In this document: positions 8,631-18,400 of the stretch, in pieces | How the letters are laid out: every line of letters starts with the position of its first letter | How positions within the stretch are numbered: position 1 is the first letter of the stretch | DNA from: Streptomyces sp. R33 | GTDB taxonomy: Bacteria > Actinomycetota > Actinomycetes > Streptomycetales > Streptomycetaceae | Length of the DNA: 64,000 nucleotides | Assembly: GCF_041200175.1 (NCBI RefSeq) | Contig: NZ_CP165728.1 | Coordinates: 124,001-188,000 of the forward strand | Reading direction: 5' to 3' | Translations under genes and position numbers: made by a program | Notes under the pieces: model-generated | What the model was told of the DNA's origin: nothing | Seen by the model: only the letters and a program-made list of their open reading frames with translations | The model's database searches: none

Positions 8631-11600
8631 ATGATTCCGCTGTCATTCGCACAACGTCGTATGTGGCTGCTGCACCAGCTGGAGCGGGGGGCGGCGACCT
8701 ACAACATCTCGGCGGCGTTCCGGCTGACCGGATCCCTGGACCAGGACGCCCTCGTCGCGGCGATCCGCGACGTGGTCGACCGGCACGAGATCCTGCGCAC
8801 CACGTACGCGACGGATGACGACGGCGAGCCCTACTCGCGGATCCTGACGCTGGCGGAGGCGTCGCCGCAGGTGCAGACGGCCGAGGTGGCGTCCGAGGAC
8901 ATGTCCCGCGCCATCGGCGAGGCCGTCTCGCACGGGTTCGACCTGGAGGGCGAACTCCCCTTCCGGGCGCACCTGCTGCGCTGCTCCCCCCAGGAGCACG
9001 TCCTCGTCATGGTCGTCCACCACATCGCCTCGGACGGCAGCTCGAGCGCGCCGATGATGCGGGACCTGATCGCCGCCTACGCCGCCCGCCAGGACGGCCA
9101 GGCGCCGCAGTGGGAGCCGCTGCCCGTGCAGTACAAGGAGTACGCGCAGTGGCAGCGCGAGGTGCTCGGCGACGTGTCCGACCCCGGGAGCCTCGCCGCG
9201 CAGCAGGTCGAGTACTGGCGCAAGCAGCTCGACGGTGTGCCGCAGCCGCTGAGCCTGCCGACGGACCGCCCGCGGCCCGCGGAGGCGAACTCGCACGGCG
9301 AGACGATCGGCCTCTCCGTGCCGGCGGACGTGGCGGCCGGGCTGCAGAAGCTGGCCGACGAGCGCGGCGCGTCCATATCGATGGTCCTGCAGGGCGCGCT
9401 GGCGGTGCTGCTGCGCAAGCTCGGCGGCGGCGACGACCTGACGATCGGCTCCCCGATCGCCGGCCGGACCGACGAGGCGCTGGCCGATCTGATCGGCTTC
9501 TTCGTCAACACCCAGGTGCTGCGGGCCGACCTCTCCGGCAACCCGGCGTTCACCGAGCTGCTCGCCCAGGTACGCGACAAGGCGCTGACGGCCTACGAGT
9601 ACCAGGACGTCCCGTTCGACCTGCTCGTCGAGGCCATCAACCCCGAGCGCTCCGCCTCCTACCAGCCGCTGTTCCAGGTGATGTTCGCCTGGCAGAGCTA
9701 CCAGAAGCCGGACCTCGGGATCCCCGGGCTCGACGTGAAGTTCGAGCAGGCCATCCCGTCGACCGCCATGGTCGACCTGTTCTTCAGCCTGACCGCGGAC
9801 GAGTCGGGCGCGCTCCGGGGCGACCTCCAGTACGCGACCCAGCTGTTCGACCGCGAGTCGGCCGAGGTCATCGCCGCCCGGCTCGTCCGGGTACTGGAGC
9901 AGCTGGCCGCGGATCCGAGCGTGCGCATCGGGGACGTCGACGTCCTGAGCGCGGCGGAGCGCGAGCGGCTGGTGCGGGACGTGAACCCCGCCGGCACGGT
10001 CATTCCCGACGTCACCCTGGTCGAGCTGTTCGAGCGCCAGGCCGCGCAGCGGGCGGACGCGGTCGCGGTGTCCCACGAGGGTGACGCGCTCACGTACGGC
10101 GAGGTCAACGCCCGGGCCAACCGGCTCGCGCGGCACCTCGTCGCCCAGGGCGTCGGCCCCGAGTCCCTGGTCGGAGTCTGCCTGGAGCGCTCGGCCGAGC
10201 TGGTCGTCGCGCTGCTCGCCGTGCTCAAGGCGGGCGGCGCCTATCTGCCGATCGACCCCGACTCCCCGGCCGACCGCATCGCGTACATGGTCCAGGACGC
10301 CCAGCCGGTCCTGCTGGTCACCACCAGCTCGAACGCCGCCGCGCAGGGGCTGGACCAGGACCTCCCGCTGATCCACCTGGACCAGGCCGGTGCCTTCGCC
10401 GAGGAGTCGGCCGCCGACCTCACCGACGCCGAGCGCCGCACGGCCCTGCGCCCCGAGCACCCGGCGTACGTGATCTACACGTCCGGGTCGACCGGCCGCC
10501 CCAAGGGCGTGCTGATCCCGCACAGCAACGTGGTCGGGCTCTTCAGCGCCGCCGAGGACTTCGCCTTCGGCGCGGACGACGTGTGGACCCTCTTCCACTC
10601 CTACGCCTTCGACTTCTCGGTGTGGGAGCTGTGGGGGCCGCTGCTGCACGGCGGACGCCTGGTCGTGGTCCCCTACGACGTCTCCCGCTCCCCGGGCGAC
10701 TTCCTGCAGCTGCTCGCCCGCGAGCGGGTCACCGTCCTCAACCAGACGCCCTCGGCCTTCTACCAGCTCGTGCAGGCCGACGCCGATGCCCCCGGCCAGG
10801 ACCTGGCGCTGCGGTACGTGGTGTTCGGCGGCGAGGCCCTCGACCTGAACCGCCTTGCGGACTGGTACCAGCGCCACGCCGACGACGCGCCGGTGCTGGT
10901 GAACATGTACGGCATCACCGAGACGACCGTGCACGTCACCCGCATCGACCTGGACGAGAACTCCGCCGCCCGCTTCCGCGCCAGCGTGATCGGCCCGGCC
11001 ATCCCGGGCCTGCGCGCCTACGTCCTGGACTCGAACCTCCTGCCGGCGCCCACCGGCGTGACCGGCGAGCTGTACGTGGCCGGCTACGGCCTGGCCCGCG
11101 GGTACCACGGCCGGCCGGACCTGACCGCGGGACGGTTCGTCGCGTGCCCCTTCGGCGTGCCGGGCGAGCGGATGTACCGCTCCGGCGACCTGGTCCGCTG
11201 GAGCCGCAACGGCCAGCTGGAGTACGTCGGGCGGGCCGACACCCAGGTGAAGATCCGTGGTTTCCGGATCGAGCTGGGCGAGATCGAGAACGTGCTGGCC
11301 GGGCATCCGGGTGTGGCGCAGGCGGTGATCGTGGTGCGCGAGAACCACGAGGACGACAAGCGCATCGTGGGCTACGTCGTGCCCGAGTCCGGCGACGAGC
11401 CGGCCGGTGCGCTGATCGCCGAGCTGTCCGAGTACATGCGCGAGCGCCTCCCGGACTACATGGTGCCCTCCGTGGTGATTCCGCTCCAGGAGATCCCGCT
11501 GACCTCGAACGGCAAGCTCGACCGGCGGGCACTGCCCTCGGAGGACACGAACACCGTGTCCAGCCGGGAGCCGCGCAACGCCTTCGAGCAGAAGCTGTGC

Positions 11601-12527
11601 GCCCTCTACAGCGAGCTGCTCGGCCTGGAGAAGGTCGGCATCGACGACGGGTTCTTCGCGCTCGGCGGCCACTCGCTGCTGGCCACCCGGCTCAGCGTCC
11701 GCATCCGCAACGAGTTCGACATCGACATTCCCATCAGGACGGTCATCAAGTACCCGACGGTGGCCGAGCTGGCCGCGCTGATGCTCGCCGGCGGTGTCCC
11801 CGCGGACGACGCCGACTCGTTCGCGGTCGTGCTGCCCCTCAACAGCGACCCCGGCACGGGCAAGGCGCCGGTGTGGTTCTTCCACGGCGGCGGCGGGCTG
11901 GGCTGGGCGTACTACAGCTTCGTACTGCACCTGCAGGACCGGCCGGCCTACGCCCTGCAGTCCCGTGGCTCCGACGGCGTCGACATGCTGGCGGGCTCCG
12001 TGCAGGAGATGATCGACGACTACGTCGCCGAGATGCTGAAGATCCAGTCGGAAGGGCCCTTCAACCTCATCGGCTGGTCCTACGGCGGCACCATCGTGCA
12101 GGCCGTCGCGGACGCGCTGGCCCGGCTCGGGCACGAGGTCGCCTTCGTGGCGATCCTGGACGCCCAGCCGGGCGGGCACGGGTTCACGGAGGTACACGCC
12201 GGCAAGGAGTCGTCGGACTACCGGGTGGAGCTCGAGGACGACTTCAGCCAGTACATCCGCATGGGCAACCGGCAGGGCTTCCTCGACACCATGTCGAAGG
12301 TCATGGCCAACAACACGAAGCGCATGATGGATTTCGAATCCCCGGTCTACCGCGGCGACGTGCTGTATTTCCACGCGGCGCTCGAGGACAAGTCGTACGC
12401 GCACCTGTGGCGCCAGTACGTCGGCGGTTCCTTCGAGGTGCACGAGATGCACGCCACGCACCACGAAATGCACATGCCCGCACCCGTGGCCGAATTCTTC
12501 GAGGTCGTCAGCGGCAAGCTGGCGTAG
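8631..12527 (+). CDS. Terminal NRPS module, C-A-PCP-TE
   Basis: This 1,298-residue protein holds one extension module plus a release domain. The C domain has HHIASDG near residue 130. The A domain has a complete core (YTSGSTGRPKG, NMYGITETTVH, SNGKLDR) and the carrier has GGHSLLATRL near 1012. The C-terminal type I thioesterase begins with WFFHGGGGLGWAYYSF and has the nucleophile serine in GWSYGG near 1147, with a conserved HH late in the domain. The specificity code read by eye, DFWNVGMVHK, matches the usual threonine code (DFWNIGMVHK). The TE would release, and in a depsipeptide pathway cyclise, the chain. The gene starts 12 bases after the bimodular NRPS and belongs to the same transcript. 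A close paralogue with a different A core lies at 15414-19232, so one of the two release modules may be alternative or idle. Confidence 0.94.
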   Translation: MIPLSFAQRRMWLLHQLERGAATYNISAAFRLTGSLDQDALVAAIRDVVDRHEILRTTYATDDDGEPYSRILTLAEASPQVQTAEVASEDMSRAIGEAVSHGFDLEGELPFRAHLLRCSPQEHVLVMVVHHIASDGSSSAPMMRDLIAAYAARQDGQAPQWEPLPVQYKEYAQWQREVLGDVSDPGSLAAQQVEYWRKQLDGVPQPLSLPTDRPRPAEANSHGETIGLSVPADVAAGLQKLADERGASISMVLQGALAVLLRKLGGGDDLTIGSPIAGRTDEALADLIGFFVNTQVLRADLSGNPAFTELLAQVRDKALTAYEYQDVPFDLLVEAINPERSASYQPLFQVMFAWQSYQKPDLGIPGLDVKFEQAIPSTAMVDLFFSLTADESGALRGDLQYATQLFDRESAEVIAARLVRVLEQLAADPSVRIGDVDVLSAAERERLVRDVNPAGTVIPDVTLVELFERQAAQRADAVAVSHEGDALTYGEVNARANRLARHLVAQGVGPESLVGVCLERSAELVVALLAVLKAGGAYLPIDPDSPADRIAYMVQDAQPVLLVTTSSNAAAQGLDQDLPLIHLDQAGAFAEESAADLTDAERRTALRPEHPAYVIYTSGSTGRPKGVLIPHSNVVGLFSAAEDFAFGADDVWTLFHSYAFDFSVWELWGPLLHGGRLVVVPYDVSRSPGDFLQLLARERVTVLNQTPSAFYQLVQADADAPGQDLALRYVVFGGEALDLNRLADWYQRHADDAPVLVNMYGITETTVHVTRIDLDENSAARFRASVIGPAIPGLRAYVLDSNLLPAPTGVTGELYVAGYGLARGYHGRPDLTAGRFVACPFGVPGERMYRSGDLVRWSRNGQLEYVGRADTQVKIRGFRIELGEIENVLAGHPGVAQAVIVVRENHEDDKRIVGYVVPESGDEPAGALIAELSEYMRERLPDYMVPSVVIPLQEIPLTSNGKLDRRALPSEDTNTVSSREPRNAFEQKLCALYSELLGLEKVGIDDGFFALGGHSLLATRLSVRIRNEFDIDIPIRTVIKYPTVAELAALMLAGGVPADDADSFAVVLPLNSDPGTGKAPVWFFHGGGGLGWAYYSFVLHLQDRPAYALQSRGSDGVDMLAGSVQEMIDDYVAEMLKIQSEGPFNLIGWSYGGTIVQAVADALARLGHEVAFVAILDAQPGGHGFTEVHAGKESSDYRVELEDDFSQYIRMGNRQGFLDTMSKVMANNTKRMMDFESPVYRGDVLYFHAALEDKSYAHLWRQYVGGSFEVHEMHATHHEMHMPAPVAEFFEVVSGKLA

Positions 12528-12594
12528 CGAGCGGACATCCGTGTCCCGGAACTGTTTCAACAAACGATCGAATGGATGATTGGGGTTGGTCGGG

Positions 12595-13329
12595 GTGACA
12601 GAGCCCGGCATGTCCGCGGAACACGGGGACCAGGCCACGCTGCTGTGCGTGCCGTTCGCAGGAGCGGGTCCTTCGTTCTTCCACCCGTGGCGGGAGCTGT
12701 CCGCCGACCGCTGGCGCGTGACCTCGGTCGAGCTGCCCGGCCGGGAGCGGAAGATCCTGGAGGAGCCGTACCGGAACGTCACCGAGGCGGCCAAGGGCTC
12801 GATCGACGACATCATCGCGGACCTCGGCGAAGGGGCCCGGGTCGTGCTGTTCGGGCACAGCCTGGGTGCGGTGCTCGCGTACGAGCTGGTGCACCTGCTG
12901 ACCGCACGCGGCGTGCAGGTCGAGCGGCTGGTCGTCAGCGGTTCGCCGGGTCCGTGGACCCAGCGCGAGCGGCGGGCCACCGGGCTCCAGGACGATGAGT
13001 TCCTCGCCAGGGTCGAGGAGTTCGCGGGGTTCCGGCACGAGGCCCTCGACCACCCGGAAATGCGGGAACTGATCCTGCCCGTGCTGCAGGCCGACTGCGA
13101 GATGCACGAGAACTACGTCCCGAGCACCGACGAGATCGTGTCGGTCCCGATCTGCTCGCTGCGGGGCGACTCGGACGGACTCGTCACCGCGGAAGAGGCC
13201 CGGCAGTGGCAGGCGGCGACCACGGCCGAATTCAGCTATGTGGAGTTTCCGGGCGATCACATGTATCTGGTCGATCTCGGCCGTGAGGTGCTGGACGTGA
13301 TCGAGGCGGAGTCCGCCCGCGGTCGTTAG
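12595..13329 (+). CDS. Type II thioesterase (editing)
   Basis: This is a free-standing alpha/beta-hydrolase thioesterase of about 244 residues, of the kind that clears misprimed or stalled acyl groups from carrier domains in NRPS/PKS systems. Visible features are the FAGAGPSFF segment near the N-terminus, the nucleophile serine in FGHSLGAVLAYE near residue 88, and the late His in GDHMYL. The GTG at 12595 was chosen because the reading frame upstream lacks family similarity; the ATG at 12610 is the alternative and the ribosome-binding site is weak for both. It follows the C-A-PCP-TE gene by 67 bases and precedes the ABC exporter, so it probably belongs to the peptide pathway. Its GHSLG elbow distinguishes it from the Cys-type enzyme at 22687-23424. 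Confidence 0.9.
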   Translation: MTEPGMSAEHGDQATLLCVPFAGAGPSFFHPWRELSADRWRVTSVELPGRERKILEEPYRNVTEAAKGSIDDIIADLGEGARVVLFGHSLGAVLAYELVHLLTARGVQVERLVVSGSPGPWTQRERRATGLQDDEFLARVEEFAGFRHEALDHPEMRELILPVLQADCEMHENYVPSTDEIVSVPICSLRGDSDGLVTAEEARQWQAATTAEFSYVEFPGDHMYLVDLGREVLDVIEAESARGR

Positions 13330-13392
13330 GGCGGGGGCGGTTTGCGAGTGAAATGAGCGGTCCTCTGGCCCGGGCGATCTTGTCGAACGCCG

Positions 13393-13421
13393 TGTCAGGG
13401 AGGTGACAGGTGCGTGACAGG
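13393..13421 (+). promoter_or_regulatory. Candidate SARP-like triple direct repeat before ABC exporter
   Basis: Three 7-bp direct repeats, TGTCAGG (13393), TGACAGG (13404) and TGACAGG (13415), start exactly 11 bp apart with 4-bp spacers. Heptamer direct repeats with 11-bp periodicity are the known geometry of SARP activator sites (ActII-ORF4, DnrI). They sit 22 bases upstream of the ABC ATPase start. No clear -10 box follows at the expected distance, and no SARP gene is in the window, so this is a candidate only. Confidence 0.4.
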
Positions 13422-13442
13422 CCCGGAGAGGAAAGTGGAGGA

Positions 13443-14396
13443 ATGAGAAGTTCAGCGATTGCAGTTTCAGGGCTGCGCAAGGCATATGGCGACAAGGTCG
13501 TCCTCGACGGCATCGATTTCGATGTCGCCGCAGGATCGATCTTCTCCCTGCTCGGCCCGAACGGGGCCGGCAAGACGACGACGGTCAACGTCCTCACGAC
13601 GCTGATGAAGGCCGATGCCGGCACGGTGCGGGTCGCCGGGCACGACGTGGCGACCGCGACCAAGCAGGCGCGCGCCGCCATCGGTGTGACCGGCCAGTTC
13701 GCCGCGGTGGACGATCTGCTGTCGGGCCGCGAGAACCTGCAGCTGATGACGGACCTGAAGCGGGTGCGGGGCGGCGACAAGGTCGTCACGCAGCTGCTGG
13801 AGCGCTTCGACCTGGTGGAGTCGGCGGACAAGCTGTCGTCGACCTACTCCGGCGGTATGCGCCGCAAGCTCGACCTGGCGATGACCCTGGTCGGCAACCC
13901 GGAGATCATCTTCCTCGACGAGCCGACGACGGGTCTCGACCCGCGCAGCCGGCGCACGATGTGGGGGATCGTCCGCGAGCTCGTCGCCGAGGGCACCACC
14001 ATCTTCCTCACCACCCAGTACCTCGAGGAAGCCGACCAGCTCGCCGACCAGATCGCGGTGCTCAACGGCGGCCGCCTGGTCGCCCAGGGCACCCCCGAGG
14101 AGCTCAAGCGCCAGATCCCCGGCACCCACGTCCGGTTCCGGTTCTCCGACCTCTACGAACTCGACGCGGCGGCGCGCCTCCTGACCGGGTCCACCCGGGA
14201 CGACGAGGAGCTGACCCTGCGGGTGGCCAGCGACGGTGAGACGAGGTCGCTGCGGATCCTGCTGGACCAGCTCGACGCGCACTCGCTCGACGCCCAGGAG
14301 TTCTCGGTGCAGCGACCGGACCTCGACGACGTCTTCCTCGCCCTGACCGACCCCACGCACGCCGAGCACCTGAGCAAGGAGGCGATCGCGCAGTGA
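13443..14396 (+). CDS. ABC transporter ATPase, DrrA family
   Basis: This is the nucleotide-binding subunit of a two-component drug exporter in the DrrA (daunorubicin resistance) family, about 317 residues. It has Walker A (GPNGAGKTTTV, about residue 36), the signature YSGGMRRKLDLA, and Walker B running into FLDEPTTGLDP. The C-terminal extension typical of DrrA, ending near DDVFLALT, is present. The ATG at 13443 is preceded by purine-rich GGAGAGGAAAGTGGAGGA; a GTG at 13410 in the same frame would overlap the repeat array and is less likely. It overlaps the permease gene by four bases (GTGA), so they are translationally coupled. The likely role is export of, and self-resistance to, the peptide made by the surrounding genes. 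Confidence 0.95.
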   Translation: MRSSAIAVSGLRKAYGDKVVLDGIDFDVAAGSIFSLLGPNGAGKTTTVNVLTTLMKADAGTVRVAGHDVATATKQARAAIGVTGQFAAVDDLLSGRENLQLMTDLKRVRGGDKVVTQLLERFDLVESADKLSSTYSGGMRRKLDLAMTLVGNPEIIFLDEPTTGLDPRSRRTMWGIVRELVAEGTTIFLTTQYLEEADQLADQIAVLNGGRLVAQGTPEELKRQIPGTHVRFRFSDLYELDAAARLLTGSTRDDEELTLRVASDGETRSLRILLDQLDAHSLDAQEFSVQRPDLDDVFLALTDPTHAEHLSKEAIAQ

Positions 14397-15154
14397 GCAC
14401 TGCCTCGACGCCGTTGGCCGATTCGTCGATCATGTTGCGCCGCAACATCAAGCACAACGTGCGCAACCCCATCACGATGTTCAACGCGGTCCTGTTCCCC
14501 ATCGTGATCATGCTGATGTTCGTCAAGGTGTTCGGCGGCGCGTTCAGCGTCGGCGACGACTACATCGACTACGCGACGCCGGGTCTGCTCGTGATGGCCA
14601 TCAGCTACGGGCTGGGAGCCACCGCGACGGCCGTGAACTCCGACATGACCAAGGGCATCATCAACCGGTTCAAGGTCATGGACGTCTCCCGCGGCGCCAT
14701 GCTGACCGGGCACGTCGTCATCACCGCCGTGCGCGCCCTGGTGGGCTGCGCGGCCATCATCGGCGTGGCCTTCCTGATGGGCTTCGACCCCAAGGCGAGC
14801 GCCGTCGACTGGCTCGGTGTGGTCGGCATCATCGTGCTGCTCAGCATCGCGGCCGGCTGGCTCACGGTCGCCATGGGGCTGGCCGCCAAGACCGCGGAGT
14901 CGGCGGGCCTCGGCGCCGTGCCGCTCATCATGCTGCCGTTCCTCAGCAGCGCGTTCGTGCCGGCGGAGACGATGGGCTTCGGCATCCGGCAGTTCGCCGA
15001 GTACCAGCCCTTCACCCCGATCATCGAGACGCTGCGCGGGCTGCTCGCGGGCAACCCCTCCAGCGGCGACGCCATCGCGGCCGTCGCCTGGTGCGTGGGG
15101 ATCGCCGTCCTCGGCTACGTGTGGGCGGTCTCCACGTTCAAGAAGAGAGCGTGA
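14393..15154 (+). CDS. ABC-2 type permease, DrrB family
   Basis: This is the membrane subunit that pairs with the ATPase just upstream, about 253 residues with roughly six hydrophobic segments. Recognisable pieces are the N-terminal SSIMLRRNIKHNVRNP, the FNAVLFPIVIMLMFV helix, and the conserved C-terminal EYQPFTPIIETLRGLL motif of DrrB-like permeases. GTG at 14393 overlaps the ATPase stop by four bases, and AAGGAGG lies about 10 bases upstream inside the ATPase gene. The pair would form a dimeric exporter in the cytoplasmic membrane. A strong hairpin follows 40 bases after the stop. A second permease of the same family, lacking its own ATPase gene, lies at 50807-51592; the two are related but not close copies. 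Confidence 0.94.
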   Translation: MSTASTPLADSSIMLRRNIKHNVRNPITMFNAVLFPIVIMLMFVKVFGGAFSVGDDYIDYATPGLLVMAISYGLGATATAVNSDMTKGIINRFKVMDVSRGAMLTGHVVITAVRALVGCAAIIGVAFLMGFDPKASAVDWLGVVGIIVLLSIAAGWLTVAMGLAAKTAESAGLGAVPLIMLPFLSSAFVPAETMGFGIRQFAEYQPFTPIIETLRGLLAGNPSSGDAIAAVAWCVGIAVLGYVWAVSTFKKRA

Positions 15155-15193
15155 CCCCGACCAGCTCGTACCGACTGGTCAGAGTCCTTCTCC

Positions 15194-15231
15194 GAGCCGC
15201 CTCGGCTGACCGCGCGTCGCCGGGGCGGCTC
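15194..15231 (+). terminator. Hairpin terminator after ABC exporter
   Basis: A 13-bp stem (GAGCCGCCTCGGC with GCCGGGGCGGCTC, one T-G wobble) encloses a 12-base loop. It lies 40 bases after the permease stop and is followed by a short T-containing run, so it likely ends the NRPS-TE-ABC transcript. Confidence 0.7.
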
Positions 15232-15313
15232 CGTGTTTGGCACCATGCGGGCATTTTCCGCTCCCCACCCGGCTGATCGGCTGCGCCGTCGCCGAGCCGG
15301 GGAGCGACAACCC

Positions 15314-15409
15314 CGCACGTTCTTCGACCTGCCACAGGTGGCTGCGTGGGCGGAGGAATCGGCTGCTCCGCGTCCCCTGGGCCTGAGCCAGACGATCCTC
15401 AAGGAGTGA
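15314..15409 (+). pseudogene. Relic of an NRPS C-terminal tail (duplication scar)
   Basis: Bases 15317-15409 translate in one frame to TFFDLPQVAAWAEESAAPRP and then LGLSQTILKE followed by TGA. This aligns with the last 32 residues of the bimodular NRPS (KIFDLPTVAALAAWSQESAAPRR, then PSLRQMIVK), with a small internal deletion. No carrier domain or start codon precedes it. The stop is five bases before the next NRPS start, the same arrangement as at 8616-8631. The simplest explanation is that the second C-A-PCP-TE gene arose by duplication of a segment that carried the 3' end of the upstream NRPS along with it, and the tail has since decayed. Confidence 0.75.
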
Positions 15410-15413
15410 ACCA

Positions 15414-18400
15414 ATGGTTCCGCTGTCATTCTCGCAACGCCGCTACTGGTACATGCACCAGCTGGAGGGCGGGGAGACCTGGAACATGCCCTCGGCGCTG
15501 CGGCTGACCGGCCCCCTGGACCAGGACGCTCTCGCGGCGGCGATCGGCGACGTGGTCGACCGGCACGAGATCCTGCGCACCACGTACGTCACCGACGACG
15601 AGGGCGAGCCCCACCAGCGGATCCTGCCGATGGCCGAGGCCTCGGCGCAGACGCGGCTGCCGGTGGTCGAGGTGGCGCCCGAGGACGTGCCCGGCGCGAT
15701 CGACGAGGCCGTCGCCCACGGGTTCGACCTGGCGACCGAAATCCCCTTCCGGGCGCACCTGCTGCGCTGCTCGCCCGAGGAACACGTCCTGGTCCTGGTC
15801 GTCCACCACATCGCGACGGACGGCAGCTCGGGCGCCCCGCTGGCACGGGACCTCGCCGCCGCCTACACCGCCCGCCGGGACGGCGGGGCGCCGCAGTGGG
15901 AGCCGCTGCCCGTGCAGTACCAGCACTACACGATGTGGCAGCGCGAGGTGCTCGGCGACCTGGCCGACCCGGACAGCCTCGGCTGGGCGCAGATCGAGTA
16001 CTGGCGCGACGAACTGGACGGGGTGCCGCAGCCGCTGGACCTCCCGCTGGACCGCCCGCGGTCCGTCGAGGCGACGACGCACGGCGACACGGTCGGCTTC
16101 GGCGTGGAGCCGGAGGTGGCGGCCGGGCTGGAGAAGCTGGCCGCCGAGCGCGGAACGACCATGTCGATGGTCATGTACGGCGCACTGGCGGTGCTGCTGA
16201 GCAAGCTCGGCGGCGGTGACGACGTACCGCTCGGGACCCCGATCGCCGGGCGGACCGACGAAGCGCTGGCCGATCTGATCGGGTGCTTCGTCAACAACCT
16301 GGTCCTGCGCGTGGACCTCTCCGGGAACCCGTCGTTCGCCGACGTGCTCGCCCAGGTGCGGAACAAGTCGCTGGCGGCCTACGAGCACCAGGACGTGCCG
16401 TTCGACGTGCTGGTCGAGGCGATCAACCCGGACCGCTCCACGGCGTACCGGCCGCTGTTCCAGGTCATGTGCGGCTGGCAGAACTTCGAGAAGCCGGTCC
16501 TCGAGTTCCCCGGGCTCGAGGTGGAGTTCGTCCAGGCCCTCACCTCGAAGGCCATGGTCGACCTGTTCTTCAGCATGGCCCTGGACGAGTCGGGGGCGCT
16601 GCGGGGCGACATCCAGTACGTCACCCAGCTGTTCGACCGGGACACGGTCGAGGCCATGGCCGCCCGGTTCGCGCGCGTGCTGGAGCAGCTGGCCGCCGAC
16701 CCGGGCGTGTACGTCGGGGACATCGACGTGCTGATCGCGGGGGAGCGCGAGCAGCTGCTGGGGGCGGTCAACGACACCGCTGAGCCGGTCCTGGAGCAGG
16801 GCCTGATGGAAGCCGTGCGAAGACAGTGCGCGGAGAGACCCGAGGCACTCGCCGTCATCGGCGAGGACGAGTCGCTCACCTACCGGGAGCTGGACACGCG
16901 GTCCAACAGGCTGGCGCACTGGCTGGCCGACCGCGGTGTGCGGGCCGAATCGCTGGTCGCCGTCTGTTTGCCCCGGACCGTGAACCTGATGGTGGCGCTG
17001 CTGGCGGTGCTGAAGGCCGGCGGAGCCTACGTACCCCTCGACCCGGACCACCCGCGCTCCCGGATCGACTTCATCCTCGAGCAGGTCGATCCCGTACTCG
17101 TGCTCGACGCCGAGACGCTGGCCGGCGCGGACTGTTCGGCGTATCCGGACGAGGCACCCGAGGTGTTCGTCCGCCCCGAGAACACCCAGTACGTGATCTA
17201 CACCTCCGGGTCGACGGGCACCCCGAAGGGGGTCGCGGTCCCGCGCGGCGCGCTCGCGAACTTCATCGCCTCGACGCAGCGCCGGTTCCCGCTCTCGCCC
17301 GCCGATCGGATGCTCTTCAGCACGACGGTCTCGTTCGACATGGCGAACACCGAGCTGTACCTCCCCTTCGTCGCCGGCGCGACCATGGTCATGGCGAAGA
17401 AGGACACCGTCACCGACCCGTCGGCCATGATGGCGTTCATACGCCGGCACGGGGTCACCGTCGTACAGGCCACGCCCGCGTTCTGGCAGATGCTGCTGAC
17501 GCACGAGCCGAACGCCGCGCAGGGTCTGCGGATCATCACCGGAGCGGAGGCCGTGCCGGCCCGGCTGGCCGAGACGCTGGCGGAGCAGGCCGTCGAAGCG
17601 GGCAACTGGTACGGCCCGACCGAGACGACCACGTGGTCGACCATGGCCTCCCTGAAGGCCGGTGCGGGTGCGCCGCCCATCGGGAAGCCGATCGGGAACA
17701 CCCAGGTGTACGTGCTCGACTCGCGGATGCGGCCGGTTCCGCGCGGGGTGCAGGGCGATCTGTACATCGGCGGCGACGGGGTGGCCCGCGGGTACCAGGG
17801 CCGGCCGGAGCTGACCGCGGAGCGGTTCGTGGCGTGTCCGTTCGGCCCGGCCGGCGCCCGGATGTACCGCACCGGGGACCTGGTGCGGTGGGACCGGGAC
17901 GGTCAGCTCGAGTACATCGCGCGAACCGACCACCAGGTGAAGGTCCGGGGCTTCCGGATCGAGCTGGGCGAGATCGAGAACGCGCTGGCCCGCCACCCCG
18001 GTGTGGCGCAGGCGGTGGTCGTCGTACGCGAGGACCGCGAGGGCGACAAGCGCATCGTGGGATACGTGGTGCCGGCGGCCGGTACCGGTGTCCAGGCCGA
18101 CGAGTCGGCCGGTCCGCTGCTCGCCGAGCTGTCCGAGCACCTGCGCGGCCGTCTGCCGGAGTACATGGTGCCTTCCGCGCTGATCCCGCTGGCGGAGATC
18201 CCGCTCACCCCGAACGGAAAGCTCGACCGGCGCGCGCTGCCCGCGGAGCACGCGGCCCCCGTGGCCGGCCAGGAGCCGCGCGACGCCCACGAAGAGAAGC
18301 TGTGCGCCCTCTTCGCCGAGCTGCTCGGCCGGGAGAAGGTCGGCATCCACGACAACTTCTTCACGCACGGCGGGCACTCGCTGCTGGCCACCCGGCTCAG

